A stretch of DNA of 61,401 bases from assembly GCA_902541365.1 (NCBI GenBank), contig CACBQK010000005.1, positions 1 through 61,401 of the forward strand, read 5' to 3'. Position 1 is the first letter of the stretch; every line of letters begins with the position of its first letter. Positions 48,947 to 61,401 of this stretch are shown in pieces. This DNA is from an uncultured SAR86 cluster bacterium. Lineage in GTDB: Bacteria > Pseudomonadota > Gammaproteobacteria > Magnimaribacterales > D2472. Made by a program: the position numbers and the translations under genes. The notes under the pieces were generated by a model. That model was not told the origin of the DNA. It did no database searches and saw only the letters and a program-made list of their open reading frames with translations.

Positions 48947-49702
48947 ATGAGTAATAGAGTAAAAAATAAAGTTGGTTTAATAACAGGTGCCGCCCAAGGT
49001 TTGGGTAAAGAAATGGCTAGATTATTAATTGAGGAAGGCGCCCAAATAGTAATGACTGATATAAACGGAGAGCTTTTGAAGAAGAGTGCAGAAGAGCTTA
49101 ATGCTCCTTACTACGTCTTAGATGTTACTAAGCCAGAGGATTGGCAGAGTGTTTTAGGTAATATTGAAGCTGAGTTCTCTCAACTCAATATTTTAATAAA
49201 CAATGCTGGCATAGGCGGGGGCGGTGATGTCGAATCTTGTGATCTAGAAACATGGGATCAGGTTCATAAAGTTGATTTAGACTCAGTATTTTATGGATGT
49301 AAGTTTTCTCTTCCATTGATGAGGAAATCAGGTAATGGCTCGATTATAAATATATCTTCAATTTCTGGGATTGTTGCAGGACATAACTTTTCAGCCTATA
49401 ACTCAGCAAAAGCTGGAGTAAGGCATTTATCGAAGTCTGTTGCTCTTCACTGCGCAAGAACTACTGATCTTGTAAGATGTAACTCTATTCATCCTGTTTT
49501 TACAAGAACAGAAATTTTGAAAGGTCTTTTTGATATGAACCCAGATGCTGACATAGAAGGAAAGCTTATAAAACAGATTCCAATCAGGAGATTAGGTGAG
49601 CCAATTGATATTGCTTATGCTGCGTTATTTTTAGCATCAGATGAATCTTCAATGATAACAGGAACTGAACTTGTTATTGATGGAGGTTTAAGTGCCCAAT
49701 AA
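48947..49702 (+). CDS. Short-chain dehydrogenase/reductase
   Basis: This 251-residue classical SDR has the cofactor-binding TGAAQGLGKE near residues 14-23, NNAGIG, a catalytic serine in NISSISG, and YNSAKAG. The C-terminus TGTELVIDGG is standard. It resembles hydroxysteroid or 3-hydroxyacyl dehydrogenases. The following gene is an acyl-CoA thioesterase that overlaps it by 11 bases, which points to lipid or acyl-CoA metabolism. Confidence 0.9.
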   Translation: MSNRVKNKVGLITGAAQGLGKEMARLLIEEGAQIVMTDINGELLKKSAEELNAPYYVLDVTKPEDWQSVLGNIEAEFSQLNILINNAGIGGGGDVESCDLETWDQVHKVDLDSVFYGCKFSLPLMRKSGNGSIINISSISGIVAGHNFSAYNSAKAGVRHLSKSVALHCARTTDLVRCNSIHPVFTRTEILKGLFDMNPDADIEGKLIKQIPIRRLGEPIDIAYAALFLASDESSMITGTELVIDGGLSAQ

Positions 49703-50575
49703 GAAGGCTATAAAAAGCACTTTAGAGCTATTTAATTTGGACAGAATTGACAGAGATGTCTTCCAGTGGAAAGGTCAAAACTTTGGCTGGCAAAGAATCT
49801 ATGGTGGCCAAGTCATGGCGCAATGTCTAATTGCCGCCAATCATACTGTAGAAGCCACTCATCACGCTCATTCTTTCCATTCTTATTTTTTAAGACCAGG
49901 AATAATGGAGGAATCAATATTATTTGATGTTGATAGAATCAGAAATGGAAAAAGTTTTACAACGAGAAGAGTTAGAGCTATCCAAAATGGTGAGGCAATA
50001 TTTGCGTGCTCAATTTCTTTCCAAAAAGAAGAAAAAGGATTTGAGCATCAAATTGATATAGACCTTAACGAAATTCCAAAACCTGAAGATCTTCCAAGTG
50101 ACTGGGAGCTGAGAAATAAAGCAATTGAACAACTTCATGGAAAAAAAAAGGATAAGTTCTTTTTGAGAGAGCAAGAGATTGAAATACGAGCTACCCAAAA
50201 TAATGATTATGTTCAACCAAAAAAGAGTGAGCCATTTAGAGATATTTGGATGAGGCCAAATGGTGAAATACCAAATGACTTAGTGATCAATCAAGCCCTA
50301 TTATTGTATGCATCAGACCGTGGTTTGCTTGGCACTGCTCAACTGCCACATGGAATTAATTTTATGTCTAAGTATTTTCAAAGTGCAAGCTTAGATCATG
50401 CAATGTGGTTTCATTCAAAGGTAGATTTTTCAGATTGGATGCTTTATAGAATTGATAGCCCCATAGCGAGAAATGCAAGAGGATTCTCAAGAGGATCTAT
50501 TTTTAATTCTAAAGGTAAACTGATCGCAAGTTGCGTCCAAGAAGGATTAATGAGGATGTGGGACAAGCCGAAAGA

Positions 50576-50579
<4 letters not shown>
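49692..50579 (+). CDS. tesB: Acyl-CoA thioesterase II
   Basis: This 295-residue double-hotdog protein hydrolyses acyl-CoA to free acid and CoA. It shows the TesB segments FGWQRIYGGQVMAQCL, HSFHSYFLRPG, FTTRRVRAIQNGEAIFAC, and late LDHAMWFHSKVDFSDWMLY. A GTG start at 49692 lies within the SDR coding end; a later TTG start is possible. The stop shares the four bases CTAG with the stop of convergent hemE. Confidence 0.93.
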
Positions 50580-53294
<2,715 letters not shown>

Positions 53295-53324
53295 TTATGA
53301 TAAAATCTATTCCCTTCTATTATT

Positions 53325-56300
53325 ATGCTATTTGATAAAAATTTTGAGAAAGACAACTGTGGATACGGTCTAATCTGCAATAGAAATGGAAAACTCTCCA
53401 GAAAAGTAGTAGAAAAATCAATTGATGCTTTATCAAGCATGGCTCACAGAGGAGGCGTTGGTTTTGATGGTAAAACTGGAGATGGCTCAGGATTGCTATT
53501 TGATATAAACAAGGACTTTTATAAAAAGATAATAAAATCTGAGTTATCTATAGCACTACCAGAAGAATTTGCTATTGGCTGCTTTTTTTCTAAAAAAGAA
53601 TTAAAAGACAAACTGCAGAGCGACTTAAAAAAGATTTTTAGATCTGAAAATCTTAAAGTAATTTGTTTTAGAAATGTTCCCATAGATGCATCTGTTCTTG
53701 GGGAAGAAGCTAAAGATACTCTTCCGGATATTTTTCAGGCTTTTCTAGAACAAAAAAATAATAGTTCTGATTTATCTCTACGATCATCCCTATTTCAAGC
53801 ATTAAAGACTATCGAGAACAAATATTTAAATTGTGAAGAATTTTATGCATGCAGTCTTTCAAATGAAACCATTGTTTATAAAGGACTTATGATGCCAGAA
53901 GACCTTAAAAGCTTTTATTTGGATATTAAAAATAAAAATTTTATAGCTTCAACTTGTCTTTTCCATCAAAGATTCTCCACCAACACAGCTCCAAAGTGGC
54001 ATTTAGCCCAACCTTTTAGACTTCTTGCTCACAATGGAGAAATTAATGCTATTAGAGGTAATAGAAATTGGGCAAAAGCACGCAGCTCCTTGTTTAAGTC
54101 AAAGCTGCTACCAGATTTGCACAAGCATGAAAATCTTATAAATGCTGATGGATCAGATTCCTCAGCACTGGATAATATGATTCAGCTCCTTCTTGAAGGA
54201 GGCATGGATTTATTTAGGGCTATTAGAGCTGTAATACCTCCCGCTTGGCAGAATGTACAAATACTTGATCCAGATATAAGAGCATTCCATGAATATAATT
54301 CTATGCATATGGAGGCATGGGATGGGCCGGCAGGCATCGCCCTTGCAAACAAAAGATATGCGGTAAGCTTCCTCGATAGGAATGGCATGCGTCCATCAAG
54401 ATATCAGATTGAAAAAGATGGAACAGTAACAGTAGCCTCAGAAACTGGGGTTAATCCAGTGAGTGCATCAAAGATTGAAGCTAAAGGAAGAATATCTCCA
54501 GGCGGAATATTCGCAGTTGATAAAGAGACCGGAAAAATTTTAACCGAAACTGATATTGACCAAGAACTTGCCTCTAAATATCCTTATAGAGATTGGTTAA
54601 AAGAGCATTCAAATTATGTTGAATCTAAACTTGATCAATTCGAAGGTAGTGGACTAAAAAAGATATCTCCTGAGAAATATATTCTTGCAACAAAGATTTT
54701 TTCCTTATTCTTGGAAGAAAGAACAAGTGTCATTAAGGTTCTTGGAGCTGCAGCACAAGAGGGAACGGGCTCCATGGGAGATGATACAGCTCTTGCAGTG
54801 CTAAGTAGACAAAATAGACAAATATATGATTATTTTAGACAACAATTCTCTCAGGTCACAAATCCACCAATCGATTCATTAAGAGAACAATCAGTGATGT
54901 CTCTTGAGACATGTTATGGACCTGAACTCAATATATTTGAACCATCATCTGAGCATGCAAAACGTTTAGTTACTTACTCCCCAATTCTTTCCCATAAAAA
55001 ACTTGATTGGATTTTAAAAAATAAGATTTTTAAAGTAAAAACTTTTGATCTTGAATATGGTGAAAGTAGTTCAATTTTAGATGCAATTGATAAGCTCATT
55101 TTAGATGTTTCTTCAGCCATAGATAAAGGTGTAACAATTATTCATCTAAATGAGGTACTGCCATCAAAAAATAAATTATCTTTAAACGCTTTGATGGCAA
55201 CTGGAGCTCTTCATCAAGCCCTAATAAAGCAAAGAAAGAGAACCAAAGTAAATATTATCGTCAGTACTGGTTCTGCTAGAGATACTCATCAAATTGCCTG
55301 TCTTATTGCTTTCGGTGCAACCTCCGTCTATCCATGGCTCGCATACCAAACAATCTTAGATCTTAGTCAGAAAACAGAATTGAAAGGCGATCCTTTTGAA
55401 AATTGCGCAAAGTATAGGAAGGGAATTAATAAAGGCCTATTAAAGATAATTTCAAAGTTAGGCATTTCATTAATTTCAAGTTATAGAGGATCACAACTTT
55501 TTGAGATCGTTGGACTATCAAATGAAGTTGTAGATAAATGTTTTACAAATACGGATAGCAGAATTGGTGGAAAGAACTTTAGAAATCTTGAAAATGAAAA
55601 TAGGAATATTTCACTATTTGCAAAGTCAAATATATCTGATGTAAGCGTTGGTGGGTTATTAAAGTTTATTCATGGGGGTGAATACCATAGTTATAATCCC
55701 GATGTAGTGAAAACATTACAAGAAGCAGTAAGAAGCGGAGATGAAGATGAATATAGAAAATATTCTAATTTAGTAAATTCAAGACCAGCTTCCATGCTCA
55801 GAGATCTTTTAGAGTTTAAGAGTAAAAAACCAAAGATCAAAAAATCAAAAGTTGAACCACAAAAACATATTCTAAAAAGATTTGATTCAGCAGGGATGAG
55901 TTTAGGCTCATTATCGCCAAAAGCTCATGAAACTCTTGCTGAAGCTATGAATTCTATTGGCGGTAGATCGAATTCAGGTGAAGGAGGAGAAGCGAAAGAA
56001 AGATATGGCACAAATAAACGTTCAAAAATAAAGCAAATTGCCTCTGGAAGATTTGGTGTTACTCCAGAATATTTAGTAAGTGCCGAGGTGCTTCAAATAA
56101 AAATTGCACAGGGGGCAAAGCCTGGTGAGGGAGGCCAACTCCCTGGCGGAAAAGTTAATAAGCTAATTGCAAGATTACGATATTCAACTCCAGGCATCAC
56201 TCTGATATCTCCACCACCGCATCATGATATTTATTCAATAGAAGATCTAGCACAATTAATTTTTGATCTTAAACAAGTGAATCCCAAAGCTCTTGTATCA

Positions 56301-57749
56301 GTAAAGTTAGTTTCCGAACCAGGAGTTGGAACAATTGCTTGTGGGGTTGCTAAAGCTTATGCTGATTTAATAACAATTTCTGGTCATGATGGAGGAACTG
56401 GAGCCAGCCCTATTTCCTCAATAAGATATGCAGGGTCTCCATGGGAATTAGGTTTATCTGAAACTCACCAAGCTTTGAGAGAAAGCGGATTAAGGGGGAG
56501 AGTAAGAGTGCAAGTTGATGGCGGATTAAAGACTGGACTGGATGTAGTTAAAGCTGCGATTATGGGTGCTGAATCTTTTGGCTTTGGGACTGGCCCAATG
56601 ATAGCTATGGGATGCAAGTATCTTAAAATATGCCATCTCAATAATTGTGCAACAGGTGTTGCAACACAGCGATCTGACATAATTGATAGACATTTTGTTG
56701 GAGAGAAAGAAAGAGTCGTAAATTACTTTAAATTTATAAGTAATGAGGTGCGTGAAATTCTTGCCGAACTTGGGGAACAAAAGCTTGAGGATATAATTGG
56801 AAAGACTGTACTTTTAGATGTTATAAAAGACATGCCTGAAAGGTATGGTGATTTAGATTTAAGTCCAATCTTAGCTTCCAATGAAGAGTCTTTAGAACCT
56901 TACTTTTGTAATTCAAATAGGAATAAGCCTTGGGATAAAGGCCAACTAAACAGAAAGATCTTAGCAAAAGCGAAAAAAAGTATTCTTTCAAATAAATCAA
57001 AGACTTTAAAATTTAATATTACAAATAGCGATAGGTCTGTAGGAGCATCTATCTCTGGATTCATTGCAGAAAATTTTGGAGAAGATGGTCTAGATAACAA
57101 AATTAGTTTAAATTTCTCTGGCTCTGCAGGACAAAGTTTTGGTTGTTGGAACATTAAAGGTTTGAATTTAAAAGTCGAAGGTGATGTAAATGATTATCTT
57201 GGAAAGGGGATGAACGGTGGAAGAATAGTTGTTAAGCCGCCTAAAAGGCTAGAAAAAAATTTCAACAATATAGTTGCAGGAAATACAGCGCTTTACGGAG
57301 CAACTGGAGGAAAATTATTTGTTTCAGGCGGGGTTGGAGAACGTTTTGCAGTTAGAAACTCTGGAGCAACCGCTGTCATTGAGGGTGCTGGAGATCATTG
57401 TTGTGAATACATGACAGGAGGACAGGTTGTTATTTTAGGTGAAGTTGGAGCAAATTTTGGAGCAGGAATGACGGGTGGATTCTCATATGTATTGGATGAA
57501 AAGAGATCATTCTTCGACAAATGCAATCGTGAATTGATCAATTTGGACAGAGTTTTAAGCGAAACAATGGATCCACATAGACAAAATCTTAAACTTCTTA
57601 TTGAGGAACATTACAAGAATACTAAGAGCATGAAAGCAAAAGAAATATTAGAAGATTTTGAAAGATATCTGCCAAATTTTTGGCTAGTTTCGCCAGTCGC
57701 TCTGAGTGTGAACGATCTCCTTAAAGCTACAACAGCCAGTGCTGCCTAA
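53325..57749 (+). CDS. gltB: Glutamate synthase large subunit
   Basis: This 1474-residue enzyme makes glutamate from glutamine and 2-oxoglutarate. The N-terminal nucleophile is probably Cys 12 (DNCGYGL), with a short propeptide before it. The FMN domain includes EGGEAKERYGTNKRSKIKQIASGRFGV, GAKPGEGGQLPGGKV and SGHDGGTGASPISS. The 3Fe-4S motif is GCKYLKICHLNNC. A beta-helix domain ends the protein (GGRIVVKPP, GATGGKLFVSGG). It is on the opposite strand from both neighbours, gltD and aroB. Confidence 0.97.
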   Translation: MLFDKNFEKDNCGYGLICNRNGKLSRKVVEKSIDALSSMAHRGGVGFDGKTGDGSGLLFDINKDFYKKIIKSELSIALPEEFAIGCFFSKKELKDKLQSDLKKIFRSENLKVICFRNVPIDASVLGEEAKDTLPDIFQAFLEQKNNSSDLSLRSSLFQALKTIENKYLNCEEFYACSLSNETIVYKGLMMPEDLKSFYLDIKNKNFIASTCLFHQRFSTNTAPKWHLAQPFRLLAHNGEINAIRGNRNWAKARSSLFKSKLLPDLHKHENLINADGSDSSALDNMIQLLLEGGMDLFRAIRAVIPPAWQNVQILDPDIRAFHEYNSMHMEAWDGPAGIALANKRYAVSFLDRNGMRPSRYQIEKDGTVTVASETGVNPVSASKIEAKGRISPGGIFAVDKETGKILTETDIDQELASKYPYRDWLKEHSNYVESKLDQFEGSGLKKISPEKYILATKIFSLFLEERTSVIKVLGAAAQEGTGSMGDDTALAVLSRQNRQIYDYFRQQFSQVTNPPIDSLREQSVMSLETCYGPELNIFEPSSEHAKRLVTYSPILSHKKLDWILKNKIFKVKTFDLEYGESSSILDAIDKLILDVSSAIDKGVTIIHLNEVLPSKNKLSLNALMATGALHQALIKQRKRTKVNIIVSTGSARDTHQIACLIAFGATSVYPWLAYQTILDLSQKTELKGDPFENCAKYRKGINKGLLKIISKLGISLISSYRGSQLFEIVGLSNEVVDKCFTNTDSRIGGKNFRNLENENRNISLFAKSNISDVSVGGLLKFIHGGEYHSYNPDVVKTLQEAVRSGDEDEYRKYSNLVNSRPASMLRDLLEFKSKKPKIKKSKVEPQKHILKRFDSAGMSLGSLSPKAHETLAEAMNSIGGRSNSGEGGEAKERYGTNKRSKIKQIASGRFGVTPEYLVSAEVLQIKIAQGAKPGEGGQLPGGKVNKLIARLRYSTPGITLISPPPHHDIYSIEDLAQLIFDLKQVNPKALVSVKLVSEPGVGTIACGVAKAYADLITISGHDGGTGASPISSIRYAGSPWELGLSETHQALRESGLRGRVRVQVDGGLKTGLDVVKAAIMGAESFGFGTGPMIAMGCKYLKICHLNNCATGVATQRSDIIDRHFVGEKERVVNYFKFISNEVREILAELGEQKLEDIIGKTVLLDVIKDMPERYGDLDLSPILASNEESLEPYFCNSNRNKPWDKGQLNRKILAKAKKSILSNKSKTLKFNITNSDRSVGASISGFIAENFGEDGLDNKISLNFSGSAGQSFGCWNIKGLNLKVEGDVNDYLGKGMNGGRIVVKPPKRLEKNFNNIVAGNTALYGATGGKLFVSGGVGERFAVRNSGATAVIEGAGDHCCEYMTGGQVVILGEVGANFGAGMTGGFSYVLDEKRSFFDKCNRELINLDRVLSETMDPHRQNLKLLIEEHYKNTKSMKAKEILEDFERYLPNFWLVSPVALSVNDLLKATTASAA

Positions 57750-58807
57750 GAAAAAGATTTTTTGAAATTCTCAAAATTAAATTTTTGAGTCTGGAATGAC
57801 AGGCCAATTCCTTTTAAAAGTATTAAATTAATATTCCCACCTTTGACCTTCTTGTCACTCAAAATAAACTTCTTTAGGTCTGAATAATTATTTGATGTAT
57901 TTTTAGGAAAGTTAAGAGCATCAAAAACATTAATTATTTTTTTATAAGCCTTTTCATTTAAGTGACCCTCTAACATAGACATTTTAGAAGCCATTCTCAT
58001 ACCCATAGCCACAGCTTCTCCATGTAGAATGTTTTTGTAATTATTTATTGCTTCTATTGCGTGACCGTAGGTATGTCCAAAGTTCAATATAGCTCTTATG
58101 CCTAACTCTCTCTCATCCTCAGTGACAATTTTTGCTTTTGTTTTAACTGACTCATGAATAAGCTCTTCAATTACTCTTTGATTTCTTTTTAGAATTTGCT
58201 GATGCTGCTTATCAAAAATATTGAATATTTTCTTGTTATAAATAAGCCCATACTTAATTATTTCTGCAATTCCAGATTTGAATTCTCTCTCCGGAAGTGA
58301 TTTTAATAAGGTTGAAGATATCAATACTAACTTTGGATTCTTAAAGGCTCCGACAAGATTTTTTCCGGACTCAATATTAATGGCAGTTTTTCCTCCTACT
58401 GATGAATCAACTTGAGCAAGAAGTGAGGTTGGTATTTGAATATAATCTATGCCTCTCATAAAGCTTGCAGCAACAAAACCACTCAAGTCCCCAACAACGC
58501 CACCGCCAATAGCAACTATACAATCCGATCGATCATACTTCTTTTTAGCAAGCTTATTGAGAATCATTTGGAAGTTAGTAAATGATTTTGATTCCTCTCC
58601 AGGCTTAATTTTAAGCAAGTCAATTACTTTATTAAAAGGAATCGATTTTTTTATGAGTTCAATGTATGCAGTAGGGATATTTTTATCTGTAATAATAAAT
58701 ATTTTATTATTCTTTGATACTGCGCTGGGAAGATAATCCTTAAAGATCTTATTCTTGCCAATTAAAACCTTATATTTTTCATCACCAACTAAAACTTTTT
58801 TAATCAT
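57746..58807 (-). CDS. aroB: 3-dehydroquinate synthase
   Basis: This 353-residue NAD- and metal-dependent enzyme makes 3-dehydroquinate in the shikimate pathway. Family segments are PGEESKSF, CIVAIGGGVVGDLSGFVAASFMRG, QIPTSLLAQVDSSVGGKTAIN, FGHTYGHAIE and LHGEAVAMGM. Its start overlaps the aroK stop by one base. Its stop shares CTAA with the convergent gltB stop. Confidence 0.96.
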   Translation of the reverse strand: MIKKVLVGDEKYKVLIGKNKIFKDYLPSAVSKNNKIFIITDKNIPTAYIELIKKSIPFNKVIDLLKIKPGEESKSFTNFQMILNKLAKKKYDRSDCIVAIGGGVVGDLSGFVAASFMRGIDYIQIPTSLLAQVDSSVGGKTAINIESGKNLVGAFKNPKLVLISSTLLKSLPEREFKSGIAEIIKYGLIYNKKIFNIFDKQHQQILKRNQRVIEELIHESVKTKAKIVTEDERELGIRAILNFGHTYGHAIEAINNYKNILHGEAVAMGMRMASKMSMLEGHLNEKAYKKIINVFDALNFPKNTSNNYSDLKKFILSDKKVKGGNINLILLKGIGLSFQTQKFNFENFKKSFS

Positions 58808-59313
58808 TATTTATTCTTAATAATATTTATTATTTGGTCTGCAACCTCTTGGCTGGATTTATTACTCGTTTGAATTGCATAGTCAGATACTTCTTTGTAC
58901 AAATGCTCTCGCTCAGTATTAAGTTTTGTAAGTATTGATTCAGGATCACCATCTTTTAATAAGGGCCTATCTTTATCTTTACTTGTTCTCTCAACTTGGA
59001 TTTTTATAGGAGTTTCTAAGTAAATAACAACACCTCTAGCACTAAGAAGATTTCTATTGTGATCAGATAAAATAATTCCACCACCAGTAGCAACAACATG
59101 AGAATTTAGTTGCACTATCTTTTCAAGCTCTGCTGTCTCTCTTTTTCTAAATCCTTCCTCTCCTTCAAGATCAAAAATCCAATCAATACTAGCACCTGTT
59201 GTTTTTTCTATCTCTTCGTCAGAATCTAAGAAATCTAAAAAAAGCGAGCGAGCTACTATTTTACCAACGGTAGATTTACCTGACCCCATAGGCCCAACAA
59301 TATAAATATTCAT
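58807..59313 (-). CDS. aroK: Shikimate kinase
   Basis: This 168-residue kinase phosphorylates shikimate. The P-loop GPMGSGKSTVG is at residues 7-17. The shikimate-binding DSDEEIE, the GFRKRETAEL segment and VATGGGIILSD are all present, as is the lid arginine in KDRPLL. It is co-directional with aroB and overlaps it by one base. It is divergent from mrcA by 58 bases. In Pseudomonas, pilMNOPQ would lie between these two genes. Confidence 0.95.
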   Translation of the reverse strand: MNIYIVGPMGSGKSTVGKIVARSLFLDFLDSDEEIEKTTGASIDWIFDLEGEEGFRKRETAELEKIVQLNSHVVATGGGIILSDHNRNLLSARGVVIYLETPIKIQVERTSKDKDRPLLKDGDPESILTKLNTEREHLYKEVSDYAIQTSNKSSQEVADQIINIIKNK

Positions 59314-59371
59314 AAAAGATTTTTCACTAAGCTGCGAATTTTAGCACCTAAACATATAAAATATTAAAATT

Positions 59372-61401
59372 ATGATTAGTAGGCTTTTAGAGTTATTCCT
59401 GAAAGTTGCAATTTTTGTTGCAATCTTTATAGGCGTAATAATACTTTCAACATACCTTTATTTATTATCTGAACTTCCAAGGGTAGACAATGTTGACCAA
59501 TCAAAACTTCAAATACCTCTAAAAATATATACATCCGATGAGAAATTAATTGGAGAATTTGGAGAAAAGAAAAGAAGACCATTAGGCTTTGAAGAAATAC
59601 CTGAAGATTTGAAGAATGCATTTTTAGCTGCAGAAGATGATGGTTTTTTTGAGCATAGAGGTGTTTCGTATCCAAGCTTGATAAGAGCTTTTTCTCAATA
59701 TATTAGAGTAGGTCTTGATGCAACTGGTGGTGGAACAATTACAATGCAAGTTGTAAGAAACTATCTTTTAACTCGAGAAAAGAAAGTAAGGAGAAAGATT
59801 AAAGAAATCTTTTTAGCATTTCACCTTGAAAGTGTATTTTCTAAGGAAGAAATATTTGAGATATATGTAAATACAATCTTTTTAGGCAATAGATCTTATG
59901 GGATAGAAGCAGCTGCTAATACTTATTTTGGTAAATCAGTTGAAGAGTTAACTATAGCTGAATCAGCTTTAATAGCTTCTCTTGCTCAACTCCCATCAAG
60001 AGTAAACCCAATTAGGAATCCAGAGAGAACTAAAGCAAGAAGGAATTGGGTTTTATACAGAATGAAACTTTTAGACTTTATCTCTGAGCAAGACTATCAA
60101 ACTGCATTAAATAGTCAAATAAATCTTCCTATATCTATCAATAACTATGATCTTGAAGCTAGTCATCTTGCAGAACTTGTAAGATTTGAAGTAATTAACA
60201 GATACGGCATTAGAGCATATGAGGAAGGATGGTCTGTTTATACAACTGTTGACTCTGAGCTTCAAGAAAGTGCAAACGAAGCAATAACAAAAAGGCTATT
60301 TGAGTATGATAAAAGACATGGCTGGCGAGAAAAAAATAATTATATTGATAGATTAGGTGATGAATTCTTTAAATCTATTGAAAGCGAAGATTTTAATTTT
60401 TTATTATCTCAAGATTATGTAATCCAATCTGATCCAATTAATTACCAAAATATATCAGAGGAGTTACTTCGTGAAATTTTTGAAGAGAATCCATTTATAC
60501 AATCCCATCACAGAGCTATTGTTTTAGAAGTATGGGATTCAGGATTTACAGCTATTGATGAGCAATTTAATTTTAAAACCATTCAATGGGATGAAAGCTA
60601 TTCTTGGGCTAGAGAATTTATAGATGAGAATAGGAGAGGATCAGTTCCAAAGGGATTCATGGATTTACTGGATGTTGGAGATTTGGTTTATCTTTCTTCC
60701 GAAAATGATCAAGTTAAGTTAGATCAAATACCTCAAGCACAGTCATCATTAATTTCCTTCAATCCAAAGACTGGCGAGGTACTATCCTATGTTGGCGGCT
60801 CAGTATTCAATGACTCTCAATTTGATAGAGTTAGACAGTCTTATCCTCAATCAGGATCAGTTTTCAAGCCTTTCATTTATGCATCAGCTTTCAGCGGAGG
60901 CTATAACCCATCATCATTAATTAATGATGCTCCAATTATTTTTGAAGATGAGAATCTTGAAACTTTTTGGAGACCTGAAAATTATTCAGGCAAATTTTAT
61001 GGCTTAACAACTCTAAGGGAGGCGCTTGTTCAATCAATAAATATTGTTTCAATAAAGCTTTTAAGAGAAATCGGTATAAGAAAATCGTCTGAAACTGTTG
61101 ATAATTTTGGTTTTGGCTTAGAGAGACTACCCCAAGATCTAAGTTTAGCTTTAGGATCAGGCAATTTTTCTCCCGCAGAGGTTGCTAGAGGCTTTAGTGT
61201 CTTTGCAAACGATGGAATGATTTCCGATATTCATTATGTAAGTCATATTAAGGATAAGAATGGAGATATTATTTTTGATCACTCAGAAATAGATATTGTA
61301 AATATTTCTAGCATTTCTGCTTTTCCATGGCTCAACACAGTGCAGCTAGATGCATCAAAGCCATATTTTCTTTTGCCACCACTTAATAAATCAGATCCTG
61401 T
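59372..61401 (+). CDS. mrcA: Penicillin-binding protein 1A, 3' end cut
   Basis: The frame starts at ATG 59372 and runs past the window edge, giving 676 residues. A membrane anchor is seen at about residues 10-32. The glycosyltransferase domain has the catalytic E88 in AAEDDGFFEHRG, and GGGTITMQVVRN follows. The transpeptidase domain has S496 and K499 in SGSVFKPF and the SxN motif S555-I-N557. The KTG box would lie beyond the edge. A class A PBP polymerises and cross-links peptidoglycan. The insertion between the two domains fits PBP1A rather than PBP1B. Confidence 0.95.
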   Translation, partial: MISRLLELFLKVAIFVAIFIGVIILSTYLYLLSELPRVDNVDQSKLQIPLKIYTSDEKLIGEFGEKKRRPLGFEEIPEDLKNAFLAAEDDGFFEHRGVSYPSLIRAFSQYIRVGLDATGGGTITMQVVRNYLLTREKKVRRKIKEIFLAFHLESVFSKEEIFEIYVNTIFLGNRSYGIEAAANTYFGKSVEELTIAESALIASLAQLPSRVNPIRNPERTKARRNWVLYRMKLLDFISEQDYQTALNSQINLPISINNYDLEASHLAELVRFEVINRYGIRAYEEGWSVYTTVDSELQESANEAITKRLFEYDKRHGWREKNNYIDRLGDEFFKSIESEDFNFLLSQDYVIQSDPINYQNISEELLREIFEENPFIQSHHRAIVLEVWDSGFTAIDEQFNFKTIQWDESYSWAREFIDENRRGSVPKGFMDLLDVGDLVYLSSENDQVKLDQIPQAQSSLISFNPKTGEVLSYVGGSVFNDSQFDRVRQSYPQSGSVFKPFIYASAFSGGYNPSSLINDAPIIFEDENLETFWRPENYSGKFYGLTTLREALVQSINIVSIKLLREIGIRKSSETVDNFGFGLERLPQDLSLALGSGNFSPAEVARGFSVFANDGMISDIHYVSHIKDKNGDIIFDHSEIDIVNISSISAFPWLNTVQLDASKPYFLLPPLNKSDP

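Overview
The window is AT-rich, densely packed bacterial chromosome, and the gene content points to a marine, streamlined gammaproteobacterium, possibly SAR86-like. Support for this comes from flavodoxin-type hemG, erpA, the thiE-hemL pair, the aroK-aroB-gltB-gltD-hemE and mrcA neighbourhood, a Fur-box siderophore receptor, many small lipoproteins, a photolyase and a catalase-peroxidase. The genus is an inference; no rRNA gene is present to test it. I see no phage, insertion sequence, CRISPR array or replication origin.

Layout. 1-2781: end of a membrane protein, an alpha/beta hydrolase, a Nudix hydrolase and a metallo-beta-lactamase-fold enzyme. 2778-9991: a leftward run of thiE, hemL, adenosine kinase, pcnB, deoxynucleoside kinase, acs and a small lipoprotein. 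10016-17425: hemG and erpA, then anmK, an M23 endopeptidase, putA and divergent tyrS. 17426-27651: a prolyl oligopeptidase, tRNA-Ile, and envelope or secreted proteins including a DUF4105 protein, a purple-acid-phosphatase-like enzyme and a cadherin/cupredoxin lipoprotein. 27838-33903: katG, a metallo-hydrolase, an SDR with photolyase, and a PDZ lipoprotein. 33990-38095: DoxX, a Fur-regulated TonB receptor and three small overlapping membrane genes. 38106-41436: tRNA-Ala and a folate one-carbon module (MetF, a GcvT/DmdA-like protein and a fatty acid hydroxylase-like protein). 41542-48862: a leftward cluster of CobS, CobT, a diiron ferritin-like protein, a Bax inhibitor-1 family protein, a 40-residue membrane protein, a DUF305/LVIVD protein and DoxX. 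48947-61401: an SDR and tesB, then hemE, gltD, gltB, aroB, aroK and the start of mrcA.

How it fits together. Three heme steps (hemL, hemG, hemE), Fe-S carrier ErpA, KatG and the Fur-regulated receptor give an iron and heme theme. Photolyase and KatG fit sunlit, oxidising surface water. Acs, PutA, prolyl oligopeptidase, nucleoside kinases and the phosphatase suggest scavenging of acetate, proline peptides, nucleosides and organic phosphate.

Most notable points: (1) a CobS/CobT-type AAA+/VWA pair directly upstream of a complete diiron-motif protein, with no CobN in view; (2) gltB flipped in place inside an otherwise conserved gene order, with an integrase-arm-like extension on GltD exactly at the flipped junction; (3) a DmdA/GcvT-like and MetF one-carbon module behind a membrane hydroxylase; (4) an intrinsic terminator whose sequence also encodes a signal peptide; (5) solitary tRNA-Ile(GAU) and tRNA-Ala(UGC), the pair normally found inside rRNA operons.
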